Made by a program: the position numbers and the translations under genes
Shown here: positions 1 to 15,800 of the stretch, piece by piece
How the letters are laid out: the number at the start of each line of letters is the position of its first letter
Position numbering within the stretch: the first letter of the stretch is position 1
Source: Amphimedon queenslandica
Lineage: Eukaryota > Porifera > Demospongiae > Haplosclerida > Niphatidae
NCBI RefSeq assembly: GCF_000090795.2
Contig: NW_003546443.1
Location: forward strand, 87,918-135,431
Direction: 5' to 3'
Length of the DNA stretch: 47,514 bases
Notes under the pieces: generated by a model
Told to the model about the DNA's origin: nothing
What the model saw: only the letters and a program-made list of their open reading frames with translations
Database searches by the model: none

Positions 1-580
1 CCCTAGCCATCCTATTTGTACCATGAGGACATTCAGGGATACCATAGATGACTAGATTACAGGACCGATCTCTAGGTAGGCTACGATTTTGCATGTTAAC
101 CCTGGAAGAATTTCCAACAGGTCTAGCACTGGTACGAGGCATTGTAGAATCAGTGGGGATGCTGTCAGGATTATTGTCATCCTGCACTAGGTGCTGGGAT
201 ACTTCTGTCTTAAGATTGGCAACCTCGTTTTTGAGAGCAGATAATTCATTAAGCACTTCATCAAGTTTCAATTTCAGTGTAGTAATCTCCTGATTTTGAT
301 TACTTATTACACATTGAGGACAAAAGAAAGGATCATTTGAAGCACCAGCAGCATCAAAAGCAGCTCGAGAGAGACCAGCACATTGGCGGTGAAGCCACAT
401 GTGACATGGACCATTACATTCAATTGATTGGTGACCTTTTTTCTTACCAACTGGGTCAACGATCTCTTCAGAACAAGTTGGACAAATTAGATGGCCATTA
501 GTGATTGCTTGAGAGGTGGCAGAGCCTGTACCAGAGGTGGTCTTTTTGCTTTGACCACGTGCAACTTGGCGGGAAGCCAT
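1..580 (-). mobile_element. Non-LTR retrotransposon ORF1-like protein, PHD finger, 5' part
   Basis: Reading leftward from the ATG at 580, a frame of about 193 codons stays open to the window edge. It encodes a basic N-terminus, then a C4HC3 PHD-type zinc finger: CPTC, then a Cys pair before HMWLHRQC, then FFCPQC. A leucine-rich coiled coil follows (ITTLKLKLDEVLNELSALK), then a Ser/Thr/Pro linker, then NLVIYGIPE. Zinc finger plus coiled coil plus an 'xxIYGIPE' strand is the layout of ORF1 proteins of CR1-like and related LINE elements, which bind element RNA. The rest, including any reverse transcriptase, would lie left of the window. A stand-alone PHD protein is the alternative. The element lies head to head with the sorting nexin start at 955. 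Confidence 0.7.
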
Positions 581-954
581 CACGAGGTTGGTAACTGGAT
601 GGAAAGAGACCAGAGAATATATATAATAGAACAAAATCTAACCGGGATTAATTGCCGGCACAGAATAGATACTGTGGGCCGGCAGAGAAGCAATTCAAAA
701 GATCCCAGAGGAGAACAAAGATTCGTGACAGAGGAGAGTAAAATCAGGCTGCCATTTTAGACCACGCCTGTTTCCACTCAAATAAGAATTAGTACGCCTG
801 ACTTTAGGCACGGGTTCCAAAACTGAGGTAGATGATCTAGTAGCCATGATTCAGCACATCTTGCTTTCTTCCCGTCAGCGTTTTTCCCGCCTAATATTCC
901 GCCATGTTCCGCCCCTAAATTAATAAAATAAATGTGCACCACACCTACTTTAAA
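581..954. other. Spacer between retrotransposon ORF1 and sorting nexin gene
   Basis: This 374-bp stretch separates two divergent starts. It holds a short minus-strand frame from the ATG at 846 (50 codons, ending near 694) that is not recognisable. The part next to 955 should contain the sorting nexin promoter and short 5' UTR. No TATA box is convincing. Short motifs such as 'gccattttag' recur elsewhere in the window. Confidence 0.4.
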
Positions 955-3885
955 ATGGCGGATTTAGAAGGTGACAGAACCTCTTTTGTCAATGAAGACT
1001 TTGACGAGTTGACCAGTGAAGAGGGAAGCGACCCAGTCCTCAAGAACAATGGAAGCCAGGAAGAACCCAAAGAGACAGAGCAAGAGAGGAAAGAGCCTTC
1101 ACCAGCACTACCAGTATATGCTACCCCAATCCTAACTAATGGAGAGGAGGGAAAAGAAGATGATGATGATGACAAAGAGGTGGTAGAGGGTGAGAAAGAG
1201 AAACCGGAGCCATTTTACGAGAATCCTAAACTGGAGCCAGACTATGACGAGCCTATTCCTCGCTCTGATGCTCTGCCAAATTTACCCCCATCTTTCCCGC
1301 CCCCTCGTTTACCGACCGAGCCACCTCCCACTTTATTGCTAGAGGATGAAGGTGGACATGGTTCTTCGCAGAGGGGTGGGGCCTCCACTGCTCCGTCGTC
1401 CGTTGTTGCGATGAGTGATGAGGCTAACCATCGTCCACTGCCTTCGGAAGAAGTTCGTTATGAGACGATACCGGATAGTCTGAGAGGAGGGGGAGGAGAA
1501 GATGCAGCTAATTATGATCTACAGGTAATTAATAAATAATTATTAGTTTATTAATTAATAATATTAAAATAATAATTATTGATATTAAATATACAACTTA
1601 TAGTATTTTAAGTAATATCCTTATGGCTTGTAATTTTGTCCATTTACTAAGATAAAAGTTGCCATTTTAAACCAATATGTGCATTTAAGATACTAAAATT
1701 TAATGATTCCTACACTTAATACTCATTTACGTATAATTATGTGGCTCAAATGCAAATTTCATTATAATTTTGTTTATTAATTAACTATTAATTAACTAGT
1801 GGCTGTTCTATTCAGGTTAATATAATTGATCATGAGAAGCAAACCATTTCAAAGACTGAATCATTCATCACTTATAAGATAAGGACCACTGTAAGTATGA
1901 TTTATGACACTATGATGTTATGGCCATTCTAAAAATTGGCAAATTTCTGAAAACATTCCTGTACTATAATAGCCCATGGTTTTTTTTGAAAAATGGCTAA
2001 AAAATCACCCCCAATTTTTATTACATTTTCTGATGCATATTGATGTACTTATGCTGTGTAAAAAGTTTGAGCTGATTCCGACTTAAATTTCTCAAGTTAT
2101 GACCATTTTAAAAATAGGCCATTTTCTTAAAAAATCCCTGTACTATATATAGCCCATGGTTTTTTTCCGAAAAATGGCTCAAAAATCACCCCAATTTTTA
2201 TTACATTTTCTGATGCATATTGATGTACTTATGCTGTGTAAAAAGTTTGAGCTGATTCCAACTTAAATTTCTCAAGTTATGACCATTTTAAAAATAGGCC
2301 ATTTTCTTTAAAAATCCCTGTACTATAGCCCATGGTTTTTTCCAAAAAATGGCTCAAAAATCACCCCCCATTTTTATTACATTTTTTGATACATATTGAT
2401 GTACTTATGCTGTGTAGAAAGTTTGAGCTGATTCCGACTAAAACTTTTTGAGTTATGACCATTTTAAAAAATGAGCTAAATCCCTGTACTATAGCCCATG
2501 GTTAATTTTCATTAATTATACAGACCATTAGGCCGAGACATTTATACGAGAAGTCCGAGTATCTTGTCTGGAGACGCTACAGGGACTTTGAGTGGCTTCA
2601 TGACCAACTTGAGAGAAATCACCCCACACTGATACTACCTGTTAGTAACCACACCTACTTTGTGACCACACCCATTTACATGTACTAAACTCACTAATAA
2701 TTATAAATGTACATTTTAAACACGTGCATGTAGAAATGTGTACGGTATATTGGTAATTTTGGAGGGTGTGAAATTACAGCAAACTGCTAAATTGTTGGTG
2801 ATTGATGGATTTATTTTGGTGAGATTTGAGCCATAGTTCAAAACGGCGGGTTTTATTTAGGCAAATGTCTATCAAATCGCCAAATTCACCAATGCATAAT
2901 GTACATGTACATGTATATGTATTAATTTTGATAAAGTACATGTTTTTCCCTGGGGCCCTTCCAGCCATTACATTACATTCTAGCCATTCCAGCCAGCCAT
3001 TCATCAATGTATAATGTACATGTACATGCGTAGTAGTTACATGTATGTACTAATTTTAATTAATCCTTATAATCATCAATACATGCTTTTCCTCCCCCTC
3101 CCCTCCAGCCATTACCAGGTAAACAGATCACTCGCTATTTTGACCATATGAGTGAGACTTTCCTTGAGGAGAGGCAGAGGTGTCTCGATCAGTTTCTATG
3201 GCGACTGGCGACACATCCCTTCTTCTCGTACGACAATGCTCTTAAGATGTTTCTCACTGCTGATGATGAGGTAGGCGTGACTTAATTTCATTAATTTATA
3301 ATAATTATTGATTGATATGTACATGTACATGTTTTTTGTTCAGAATTGAATGTACAATTGGCTATTTTATTTTCTTCATTACATTTATACATGTACCTAT
3401 TATTATGCACATGTCATGCATGTGGACATGTACAAGTAGTTTTTCTTTGCACAGTTATAGTTATTATATTATGGTTTAGTTATACATGTACATGTGTATG
3501 CGTTAATTTATTATAACAAAATGTAGTTGAGATTTTTTAAAATGTATTGTTTGAGCCATACATGTACATCTATTGTTTTAAATGAGTGGCTAAAGTACAT
3601 GTATACACTGTACATGTACATGTAGCAGTAATGAATTATATTCCCTCCCTTCTCTCTTCTCCCTCTCTCTCTCCCTACAGCAATTTCTATCTCACGTAAC
3701 TGAGACCGGAAGTGGCAACAAGCTCTTAGACATGTTCTCTAGTTCCGTGAAGCAGGCCACCACCTCAATCAGGCTCAAATCCCCTGACTCCGCCTTCACT
3801 GAAAATACTAAATACTTCAGTGCTTTTAGTGACAGGATGGGCGTCTTGGAGAGGATAGAGACACGCCTCCAGTCTGATAGAAAAG
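955..3885 (+). CDS. Sorting nexin exons 1-5: acidic leader and PX domain
   Basis: Exon 1 (955-1524) encodes an acidic run of Asp residues and proline-rich segments. Exons 2-4 make the PX domain. The phosphoinositide-binding signature RRYRDF is at residues 232-237, followed by the Pro-rich loop LILP/PLPGK across the exon 3-4 junction and an arginine-rich helix (EERQRCLDQFLWRLATHP). These match the PX core of SNX7/SNX30. Exon 5 (3681-3885) begins the linker to the BAR domain and ends in phase 1. Introns 1-4 are 139 to 633 bp; intron 2 holds a tandem repeat. Confidence 0.88.
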
Positions 3886-6800
3886 GTAAGAAATTGAAAT
3901 TAATTACATGCACATTTACAACTTGTAAAAGTTTAAATTGGCTGCTACTATTTTATTATTACAGTTTAGACGTACATGTACAGTACACTTCTTTGTTAGA
4001 GCTAGTATAATAGTTTATGATGTAATCTAATCAAATCTACATTATATTGTATTGCAGTTATAATAATTTATAAAAAATAACAATTTAATGATATAAGTTT
4101 CACGTTAACTTTTGCGGGATCGAAAGCAATCGAAATTTGTATGCAGAGATACAATTCCTATGCTACATGCACATGTACATGTACATGTATACGTGTAAGT
4201 AGGGCAAACAACATGAACTACATGTACATGTAGTTTATAGTATTGGACCTTGGTACATGTGTATATGGTATGCTGCAATAGCTGAAACAAAAACGTTACC
4301 GTTTATTGTTACAATCAAAATTTAGGAATATTACATGTGTACGTGTATATTCATTGAGCAGTATGTTTGTTGCTGTAGCAACTTTTAAAGCTCCCAATAA
4401 TCATTATCTTATAGACGTGCGTCAACTGTGAAAGCAACCTAGTGCATAATAATACTATAGAGAGCACTCCATCAGATCTATACTGGTTCAATTTTTATGT
4501 ATCTTTGTTAATACTAATACATAATAATTGGTAGCATAAAGACCATGTCATACAGTATTAAAGAAAAGTCGCTATAGCACATGTAAAGTGTATAATGTAG
4601 CGCAGAGTCATCAGTTTAAAAGTATCATAAATCAAATGAATTAGTATTTGTTTTACTTGCATTACTTGGTGTAGTTCGATTACGTTTTTTCCTCATCTTA
4701 CGACAAATGATATTGACAATGGCACTGTTGATCTCTGGCCTAAAGTATGACTGAACAACTGGACTGACGATAAGGGCCAAAAGGAATAATACAAGAGCAG
4801 AGATATTGAACTTGTCCGGAGCATTAGCTTTAGCTATTGACGAATTAAAGAATGTACCAGGAATGTAGCATATCCCATATACCAGTAGCATTGATCCAAA
4901 TATCCCAAACAACCTCTTTTTCTTTGAAGCATAGACACTCTCTCCTACTATCATTGACTGATTATTAATAAACTTACGAGTGAAACAAAATGTCCAAACT
5001 GAAGTAACTACAATGATGAACAATAGGATTATTATTAATGACAAACGAAAAGCAGCTGCTATAGGACTGTCTGAATACGCATAACAAACTCCTACATTAT
5101 TTATATACTGGAATACTATACCAGATCCATTGATGAATCCTGAAGAGAAAAAGAGAGGATTGACTATCCACACAATAATGACAAGGACCAGAGCTACCCT
5201 TGGACTCATGAACCGCTTGTGGAGATGAGGCTTTACAATAAAAAGGAACCGATCGATTGATATGAGACTTAATGTCATAAGCGTCACATAGCCACAATAG
5301 ATCATCACAAAAGCAGTGAAATCACAGGTTCCTTGCTTCTCCTCATCAGTACTACCAATGATCCACTCACGAGCAGCTAATGCAGCAATGGAGAAAGGAA
5401 GATATGACATTGTCATTAATAGATTTCCCATTATGAGAGAAGTAAAGAATATTGTTGATGATTGTTTCCAGGACTTCTTTTGATAAATAGTAATGACTAG
5501 TACAACACCATTAGCTATGAGAGCTAGTATCATCTCAATACTAAGAACCCCTGCTACTGCCTCAGGACTGAAATCACCAGTAAAAGTATAATTCCTTTTC
5601 ATCCTTTCTTTCACAAGACTGCATGAAGACAATTGATAATATGTGGCTTGAGTTAGTGGCTTAAATTAACTACCTTAAGGAAACTTCCTCTAGCTATATA
5701 GCCATTATATCCTTTGCATATACTAAGTAATGATTGTATAATTTCCATCATGTTACTTTGAGACTCATTATTTTGTTCTAGATATAGTTACTAGTATAGA
5801 CCTCTTTAGAAGAAGCACCATACAGTGCATGGCTAATCCTGGCCATTTTTCATTATGTGATAACCAATGGAATTCAATCGAACTTTATAATTTATTGCTT
5901 CATAGGTCAGCTATGTTGCATCCCCTGCATAGCACTTGATGTCCAATAATTAACTCAATTTATTATCATAATATGCAAAACAGCAAACACAATGCAATAA
6001 AGTATGAAAAAGTCATGGGCCAATAGTATTATAATTGATATTTGTATCCTTTGTGACTCCTGAATCACTTGAATTAGGTTTATGCATCATCTTATGACAA
6101 ATAACCTCAACAATCACGCTCTTGATCTCTGGCCTGAAGTATGACTGAACAACTGGACTCAGGGTAATGACCAAGAAGAGTAGAACAAGAGAAACTAGTC
6201 CTCGCCTATGCAAAGCTGGGTGAGGCCAAAAACGTGGAGTTCATCTTGAAGATCAATAGTGGTCATAAATGAGGACAGAAATACACTAGGAGCGAAGCAA
6301 ATCCCATAGACTAGTAGCATTGATCCAAATATCCCAAACAACCTCGTCTTCTTTGAAGCATAGACACTCCTACTATCATTAATAGAAAAGATAATAATTG
6401 AAATTAATTATATTTAATTATTTAAATTTACATTTAATTATTATTAATATTTACACTTACATTTGCACCGGCACGTTTACAACTTGTAAAAGTTTAAATT
6501 GGCTGCTATTATTTTATCATTGCTGTTTAGACATGTACTTCTTTGTTAGAGTTAGTAGTTTGTAGTACAATCTAATCTAATCTGCTTACATTGTATTACA
6601 GTTACGGTAATAATAATTTATAAATAATAACAATCTAAATTATAAGTGTCACATTTTTCTTTTTAACATTTGCGAAAAAGCAATTGAAATTTGTATGCTA
6701 AAATGCAAGTTTTATACTATTAGTATTGCTAACAATATGAGCTATACAGTCTTAGTATTGGCATGGTATGCTGCAATATCAGTAGTTGAAACGAAAACAT

Positions 6801-9800
6801 AACCATTCATTGTTACAATCAAAATTTAGGAGTATTACATGTGTACACAATCTATATTGATTAAGCTCTTGTTGTTGCTGTAGAGTTCTCAATATCATTT
6901 ATCTTATAGACTTGTGTCAACTGTGAAAGTAACCCGATGCATAATAATAATATAGAGATTCATTTTTATGCATCTTTGTTAATAGTAATATGTAATAATT
7001 AGTAGCATAAAGACAATGTCATACAGTATCAAAGAAAGTCATTATAGTATACATGTATAATGTAGTACAGTGTCATCAGTTTAAAAGCTTCATAAATCAA
7101 ATGAATTAGTATTTGTTTTACTTGCATTACTTGGTGTAGTTCGATTACGTTTTTTCATTATCTTACGACAAATGATATTAACAATGACACTGTTGATCTC
7201 TGGCCTGAAGTATGACTGAACAACTGGACTGAGGATAAGGGCCAAAAGGAACAATACAAGAGCAGAGATGTTGAGCTTGTCTGGAGCATTAACTTTAGCT
7301 AATGATGAACTGAAGAATGTACCAGGAATGAAGCATATCCCATAGACCAGTAGCATTGAGCCAAATATCCCAAACAACCTCTTCTTCTTTGAAGCATAGA
7401 CACCCTCTCCTACTATCATTGACTGATTATTAATAAACTTACGAGTGAAACAAAACGTCCAAACTGATGTGATAAGAATGATACTCAATAGGATTACTAT
7501 TAATGACAAACGAAAAACAACTGCTATGGGGCTGGTTGCATATGCATAACAAATCCCTATATTATTTATATACTGGAATTCTATACCAGATCCATTGATG
7601 AATCCTGCAGAATAAAAGGCAGCATTGACTATCCACACAATAATGACAAGGACCAGAGCTACCCTTGGACTCATGAACCGCTTGTGGAGATGAGGCTTTA
7701 CAATAAAAAGGAACCGATCGATTGATATGAGACTTAGAGTCATGAGCATCACATAGCCACAATAGATTATCACAAATGCAGTGAAATCACAGGATCCTTG
7801 CTTCTCCTCATCAGTACTACCAATGATCCACTCACCAGCAGCTAATGAAGTAATTGTGAAAGGAAGATACAACGTTGTCATTACTAGGTTTCCCAGTACA
7901 AGAGAAGTAAAGAATATTGTTGATGATTGTTTCCAGGACTTTCGTTGATGAATAGTAATGACTAGTACAACACCATTAGCTATGAGAGCTAGTATCATCT
8001 CAATACTAAGAACTCCTGCTATTGCCTCAGGACTGAAATCACCAGTAAAAGTATAATTCCTTTCCATCCTTTCTTTCACAAGACTGAACACAATTGATGA
8101 TACGTGACTTAAATTAACTACCTTAAGGAAACTTCCTTTAGCTATTAACTATTATATTCGTTGTGCACTTCCTTACAATGCCAAATAAGTATAAATTGAA
8201 AGATAACTTTTAATTGATGTATAGTAGCTAGATGTAATGCTTGATTATATGTATGGATAGAGTAAAATATAAAACAGTTTAATCAAAGTATTACAGGCAG
8301 TCCTATAGTGGATAATAATACTCCACCGGTCAGATCACACATCTTTTGTTAATAGTAAGAGCTAATAATAGGTATCCATAGCATAAAGAGAGTGTCATAC
8401 AGTATTAAAGAAAAGTCACTATAGTATGCATGTATTATTGTAGTACAGTGTCATCAGTTTAAAAGTTTCATAAATCAAATGAATTAGTATTTGTTTTAAT
8501 TGCGTTACTTGATGTGATCGGATCAAGTTTTTTCCTCATCTTACGACAAATGATATTAACAATGACACTGTTGATCTCTGGCCTAAAGTATGACTGAACA
8601 ATTGGACTCAGGATAAGGGCCAAAAGGAACAATACAAGAGCTGAGATGTTGAACTTGTCTGGAGCATTAGCTTTAGCTATTGATGAAGTAAAGAATGTAC
8701 CAGGAATGTAGCATATCCCATAGACCAGTAGCATTGAGCCAAATATCCCAAACAACCTCTTCTTCTTTGAAGCATAGACACTCTCTCCTACTATCATTGA
8801 CTGATTATTAATAAACTTACGAGTGAAGCAAAACGTCCAAACTGAAGTAACTACAATGATACACAATAGGATTACTATTAATAACAAATGAAAAACAGCT
8901 GCTATAAGACTGGTTGGATACGCATAACAAACTCCTACATTATCTATGTACTGGAATTCTATACCAGATCCATTGATGAATCCTGAAGAATTAAGGACAG
9001 CAGTGACTATCCACACAATAATGACAAGGACCAGAGCTACCCTTGGACTCATGAACCGCTTATGGAGATGAGGCTTCACAATAAAAAGGAACCGATCAAT
9101 TGATATGAGACTCAGTGTCAAAAGCATCACATAGCCACAATAGATCATCACAAAAGCAGCCAAACCGCAGGTTCCTTGCTTCTCCTCATCAGTACTACCT
9201 ATGATCCACTCACGAGCAGCTAATGCAGCAATGGAGAAAGGAAGATACAACATTGTCATTACTAAATTTCCCAGTATGAGAGAAGTAAAGAATATTGTTG
9301 ATGATTGTTTCCAGGACTTCCTTTGATAAATAGTAATGACTAGTACAACACCATTAGCTATGAGAGCTAGTATCATCTCAATACTAAGAACTCCTGCTAC
9401 TGCCTCAGGACTGAAATCACCAGTAAAAGTATAATTCCTTTCCATCTTTTCTTTTACACACAATTGATGATACGTGACTTAAGTTAACTGCTTTAAGGAA
9501 TTAAGCTTCCTTTTGCTATGAACTCCTTTGTGCATTTCCTTGTAATACCAAATAAGTAAGTAATAGATAATTTTTAATTGATGTATAGTAAGCTAGATGT
9601 AGTGCTTGATTATATTTATGGTCCTCATGCATGCTACATTTGTTTCTTGCATAAGACAGTGTAATCAAAGCATTACCAGCTCACTGACTATAGTGATTGT
9701 AAGATTACATGTATTAAAGGAAGATTTAAAGGAAGATTTTAAAATGTAACTGGTGTAACTACCTTAAGAAACTTTCTTTATAGCTAACTACCTATATCCT

Positions 9801-12800
9801 TTGCATATACTAAGTATAATGAATGTTTTTCTGTGTTACTTTGAGACTCATTATTTTGTTCTATAGTTACTCACAATTTTTAAAGTGATAATGTTTAGTA
9901 TAGACCTCCTACTAGAAGAAGCACCAGTGCATGACCATGTAATATCAATGAAATCAATGCAATTGAACTTTGTAATTGATACATGCATAGGCCAGCCGCT
10001 AATTGACTATAACTAATTAATTAATTAACTCAATTTATTAACATAATATGCAAACCAGCAAACACAATGCATGCAATAAAGTAGGAAAAAGTCATGGGCC
10101 AATAGTATTATAATTAATATTTGTATCCTGTGTGACTCCTGGATCACTTGAATTAGGTTTATGCATCATCTTATGACAAATAACCTCAACAATCACACTC
10201 TTGATCTCTGGCCTGAAGTATGATTGAACAACTGGACTCAGGGTAATGACCATATTCAAGAAGAGTAGAACAATAGAAAAACGTAGAGTTCATCTGGAAG
10301 ATCAATAGTGGTCATAAATGAGGACAGAAATATTTTAAGACCAAAACAAATCCCATATACTAGTAGTATTGACCCAAATATCCCAAACAACCTCTTCTTC
10401 TTTGAAGCATAGACACTCTTTCCTACTATCATTGATAGAAAGGTAAAAATTGAAACTAACTATATTTAATTATTTAAATTTACATTTTATTATTATTAAT
10501 ATTTACATTTACATTTGCACATGCACATTTACAGCTTGTGAAAGTTTAAATTGGCTGCTATTATTATTTTTTATTATTACAGTTTAAACGTACATGTACA
10601 CTTCTTTGTTAGAGTTAGTAGTTTGTAGTACAATTTTTATCTACTTACATCATATTACAGTTACAGTAATAATAATTTATAAAAAATAACAGTCTAAATT
10701 ATAAGTATCATGTTTTTAACATTTGCGAAATTGAAATCTGTATACTGAAATACGAATTCTATACTATGTGAGAATTGCAAAAGCTATGAACTTCATTAAT
10801 TTTATATCTGCCCACACATCATAATTGACTGCCATTTTGGTTGGAAAATTTGTTGAAGAAGTCATTGGAGGCATGAAGAAAATGCCTCACTTACCTGCTG
10901 TAACTCTAGCAAAAGCACAAAGTGCTTGTTATAAGAAAGAATAGCTACCTTTGAGCTTCTCCTGTAAAAGATTTGGTCAAGTTCGCTGCAGAATTCTTAA
11001 TGCAGGTTTGTATTTATGTCGGCCCATTTGTTCTTTATTAAAAGTTTCCAACCAAAATGGTGGCTGGAATTTATTTCATTCTAAACCATGCCTTACAACC
11101 GTAATAGTCTTCTCAGTTCCCACGCAAGCAATTCTCACTCTGGGTGGTCTATAAATAAGTATTGCTAACAACACGATCTACGGTCTTAGTATTGCTACGG
11201 TATGCTGCAATACCGATAGTTGAAACGAAAACATAACCATTCACTGTTACAATCAAAATTTAGGAGTACTACATGTGTACACAATCTATATTGATTAAGC
11301 TCTTGTTGTTGCTGTAGAGTTAGTTCTCAATATCATTTATCTTATAGACTTGTGTCAACTGTGAAAGTAACCCGATGCATAATAATAATATAGAGATTCA
11401 TTTTTATGCATCTTTGTTAATAGTAATACATAATAATTGATAGCATAAAGACAATGTCATACAGTATCAAAGAAAGTCATTATAGTATGCATATATAATG
11501 TAGTACAGTGTCATCAGTTTAAAAGTATCACAAATCAAGTGAATTAGTATTCGTTTTACTTGTATTACTTGATGTAGTTTGATAATAACTTTGATTAAGT
11601 TTTTTCATCATCTTGTGATAAATGATATTAACAATGACACTATTAATCTCTGGCCTAAAGTATGACTGAATAACTGGACTCAGGATAAAGGCCAAAAGAT
11701 ATAATACAAGAGCTGAGATGTTGAGCTTGTCTGGAGCATCAATAATTGCAAAAAATGAAGACAGAAACGTACCAGGAGCAAAGCAAATCCCATAGACCAG
11801 TAGCATTGAGCCAAATATCCCAAACAACCTCTTCTTCTTTGAAGCATAGACACTCTCTCCTACTATCATTGACTGATTATTAATAAACTTACGAGTGAAA
11901 CAAAACGTCCAAACTGATGTAATAATAATGATAGACAATAGAATCGTTATTATTGAAAAACGAATAGCAGCCATTATAGGACTGGCTGAATACCCATAAC
12001 AAGCTCCTACATTATTTATATATTTGAATACTGTACCAGATCCATTGATGAATCCAGAAGAGAAAAAGAGAGCAGTGGCTATCCACACAATAATGACAAG
12101 GACCAGAGCTACCCTTGGACTCATGAACCGCTTGTGGAGATGAGGCTTCACAATAAAAAGGAATCGATCGATTGATATAAGACTTAGAGTCATGTACATG
12201 ATATTACCACTATAAAGCAATATGTAAGCGCTGACATCACAGGTTCCTTTCCTCTCCTCATCAGTACTACCAATGATCCACTCACCAGCAGCTAATGCAG
12301 CAATACAAAAAGGAAGAACCAATATTATTAAAAGGTGTGCCAGTATGAGAGAAGTAAAGAGTATTGTTGATGATTGTTTCCAGGACTTCCTTTGATAAAT
12401 AGTAATGACTAGTACAACACCATTAGCTATGAGAGCTAGTATCATCTCAATACTAAGAACTGCTGCTACTGCCTCAGGACTGAAATCACCAGTAAAAGTA
12501 TAATTCCTTTCCATCCTTACTTTCACAAGACTGAAGACAATTGATGATACATGACTTAAGTTAACTGCCTTAAGGAAACTTCCTTTAGCTATGAACTATT
12601 ATATCCGTTGTGCATTTTCTTACTATACCAAATAATTAATTATTATAGATGTTTAATTGATGCATAGTAAGCTAGATGTAGTGCTTGATTATATTTATGG
12701 TCCACTGTTTAATCTAAAATGCACTATGCTACATTTGTTTCTTGCATAAGACAGTGTAATCAAAGCATTACAGTGGTGAAAGATAAAAAAGACATGTATT

Positions 12801-15800
12801 AAAGGAAGATTTAAAAGATTTTAAAATGTAACTAGTCTAACTACCCTTAAGAAACTTCCTCTATAGTTAACTATAATCCTTTGCATATGCTAAGTATAAT
12901 GAATATTTTTCCATGTTACTTTGACACTCATTATTTCAAGTTGTTCTAGATAGTTACTCACAATTGTTAAAGTGATAATGTTTAGTATAGACCTCCTACT
13001 TGAAGAAGCACCAGTGCATGGCCGTGTAATATAAATGGAATCAATGCAATTGAACTTTGTAATTGATGCATTCATAGTTCAGCCATTAATTGACTAACTA
13101 TTCAATTAATTAACTCAATTTATTAACATAATATGCAAACCAGCAAACAATGCAATAAAGTAGGAAAAAGTCACGGGCCAATAGTATTGTAATTGATATT
13201 TGTATCCTGTGTGACTCCTGGATCACTTGAATTAGGTTTACGCATCATCTTATGACAAATAACATCAACAATCACGCTCTTGATCTCTGGCCTGAAGTAC
13301 GACTGGACAACTGGACTCAGGGTAACGACCAAGAAGAGTAGAACAAGAGAAAAAACGTGGAGTTCATCTGGAAGATCAATAGTAGTCATAAATGAGGACA
13401 GAAATACACTAGGAGCAAAGCATATCCCATAGACCAGTATCATTGATCCAAATATCCCAAACAACCTCTTCTTCTTTGAAGCATAGACACTCTCTCCTAC
13501 TATCATTGACTGATTATTAATAAACTTACGAGTGAAACAAAACGTCCAAATTGATGTGATAATAATGATAGACAATATTAATGAAGCAAATAAATAACGA
13601 ATAACGGATGCAATAGGACCGGTTGTATACACATAGCAGCCTCCTAGATTTTCTACGTACTGGTATACTATACCAGATCCATTGATGAATCCTGAAGAGA
13701 AAAGGACAGCAGTGACTATCCACACAATAATGACAAGGACCAAAGCTACCCTTGGACTCATGAACCGCTTGTGGAGATGAGGCTTTACTATAAAAAGGAA
13801 CCGATCGATTGATATGAGACTTAGAATCATAAGCATCACATAAACACAATAAATTATCAAAAAACCAGTGAAATCACAGGTTCCTTCCTTCTCCTCATCA
13901 GTACTACCAATGATCCACTCACCAGCAGCTAATGCAGTGATAGTGAATGGAAGGTACAATATCATGAAAAGGTGTGCCAGTATGAGAGAAGTAAAGAATA
14001 TTGTTGATGATTGTTTCCAGGACTTTCTTTGATAAATAGTAATGACTAGTACAACACCATTAGCTATGAGAGCTAGTATCATCTCAATACTAAGAACTCC
14101 CGCCACTGCCTGAGGACTGAAATCTCCAGTAAAAGTATAATTCCTTTCCATCCTTTCTTTTGCAAGCTTAGACAACTAATGAACTAAACAAGGATAATAA
14201 TGTATATATAGCAAACTTCCTCTGGTAGCTACATTGTATTTCCTTTATTAGTAAACAGTGAGGTGTTATTCAACAGCACACTGAGTAACACGTTGGCTCT
14301 ACTATTGCACTATGATAAACAAGCATAACAGTATAAAAATATTCCTATAATTGTTTTTACTACCTTGCTTGTACAAGTCAGTTATTGTTAAGACTTATAG
14401 AGATTCTTTCGACCTTCTAATGCTGTTGGATTCATTAACATAAATGCTATCAGTTTTTTATAACTGAGTATTAAGCAAAGAAGACTGAGCAAAAAAGATT
14501 TCGACTTCAAGCTATCCCTGCTTTCTGGTAGAGTCCTGCTTGGGGAGTCTTACAGTCTAGTGTATTTTTTCTTATTATAGTTATATGCTTGGTTTAATTA
14601 TATTTTTGTTAGCCTGGTAGTGAAAGCTAAAAATGTTGCCAAAAGTAGTTGGCCCTCCAATTCTAATTACTACATCATGTAATACCAATGGAATGCAATC
14701 GCATGAACTTTGTAATTATTACTTCATAGGTCAGCTGTGCTATACATCCGCTGCATAGCACTTGATGTCCAATGATTAACTCAATTTATTATCATATTAT
14801 GCAATACAACAAACACAATGCAATAGAAGTTAGTCTCGCCCTTTCTGTAAGGAAAGAAGGAAGAGAGCTCACTAATAGAATCACATACTAGATCATTTGT
14901 ATCACGTGCAAGTGACTGTTGAATTACATGTACAGTGTACATAGACTGTATTATAGGTAAGTTTATGCATCATGTCATCTTTTGACAAATATGACCTTTG
15001 AGTAATAATGATTGAAAACTTCATTCCTTTGCAATTTGACTAATGGTCAATAATTAATTAACACGGTTTTATGATCGACATACAAAATGCTGTTTTATAC
15101 AAAGTATATCAAAGTCACTGGAGTAGAAAAGTGTCTAAAGTTTCAGAAATCAGAGGAATTAATATTTATTATGCTAAGTTATTTGATGTATTTGGATCAG
15201 TTGGAGTAGGTGTATGCATCATCTTATGACAAATAACATCAACAATGATTCTATTGATTTCTGGCCTGAAGTATGACTGAACAACTGGACTCAGAATAAT
15301 GCCCAAAAGAAATAATACAAGAGAAGAAACAATGAGTTTGTCTGGAGCATCAATAATAGTTAAAAATGATTGCAGAAATGTAGCGGGAATAAAACACATC
15401 CCATAGACTAGTAGCATTGACCCAAATATCCCGAACAGCCTCTTCTTCTTTGTAGCATAGACACTCTCTCCTACTATCATTGACTGATTATTAATAAACT
15501 TACGAGTGAAACAAAACGTCCAAACTGATGTAATAAGAATGATACTCAATATAATAGATGCAGATGAAGAACGAAAAATGGATGCAATAGGACTGGTTAT
15601 ACCCACATAGCAGCCTCCTATGTTATCTATATACTGATAAGTTAAACCAGATCCATCGATGAATCCAGAAGAGAGAAGGACAGCAGTGACTATCCACACA
15701 ATAATGACAAGGACCAGAGCTACCCTTGGACTCATGAACCGCTTGTGGAGATGAGGCTTTACAATAAAAAGGAACCGATCGATTGATATGAGACTCAGTG

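Noticed and set aside
945-1175. Minus-strand frame over sorting nexin exon 1
   Set aside because: Shadow of the acidic, low-complexity coding exon; no independent support.
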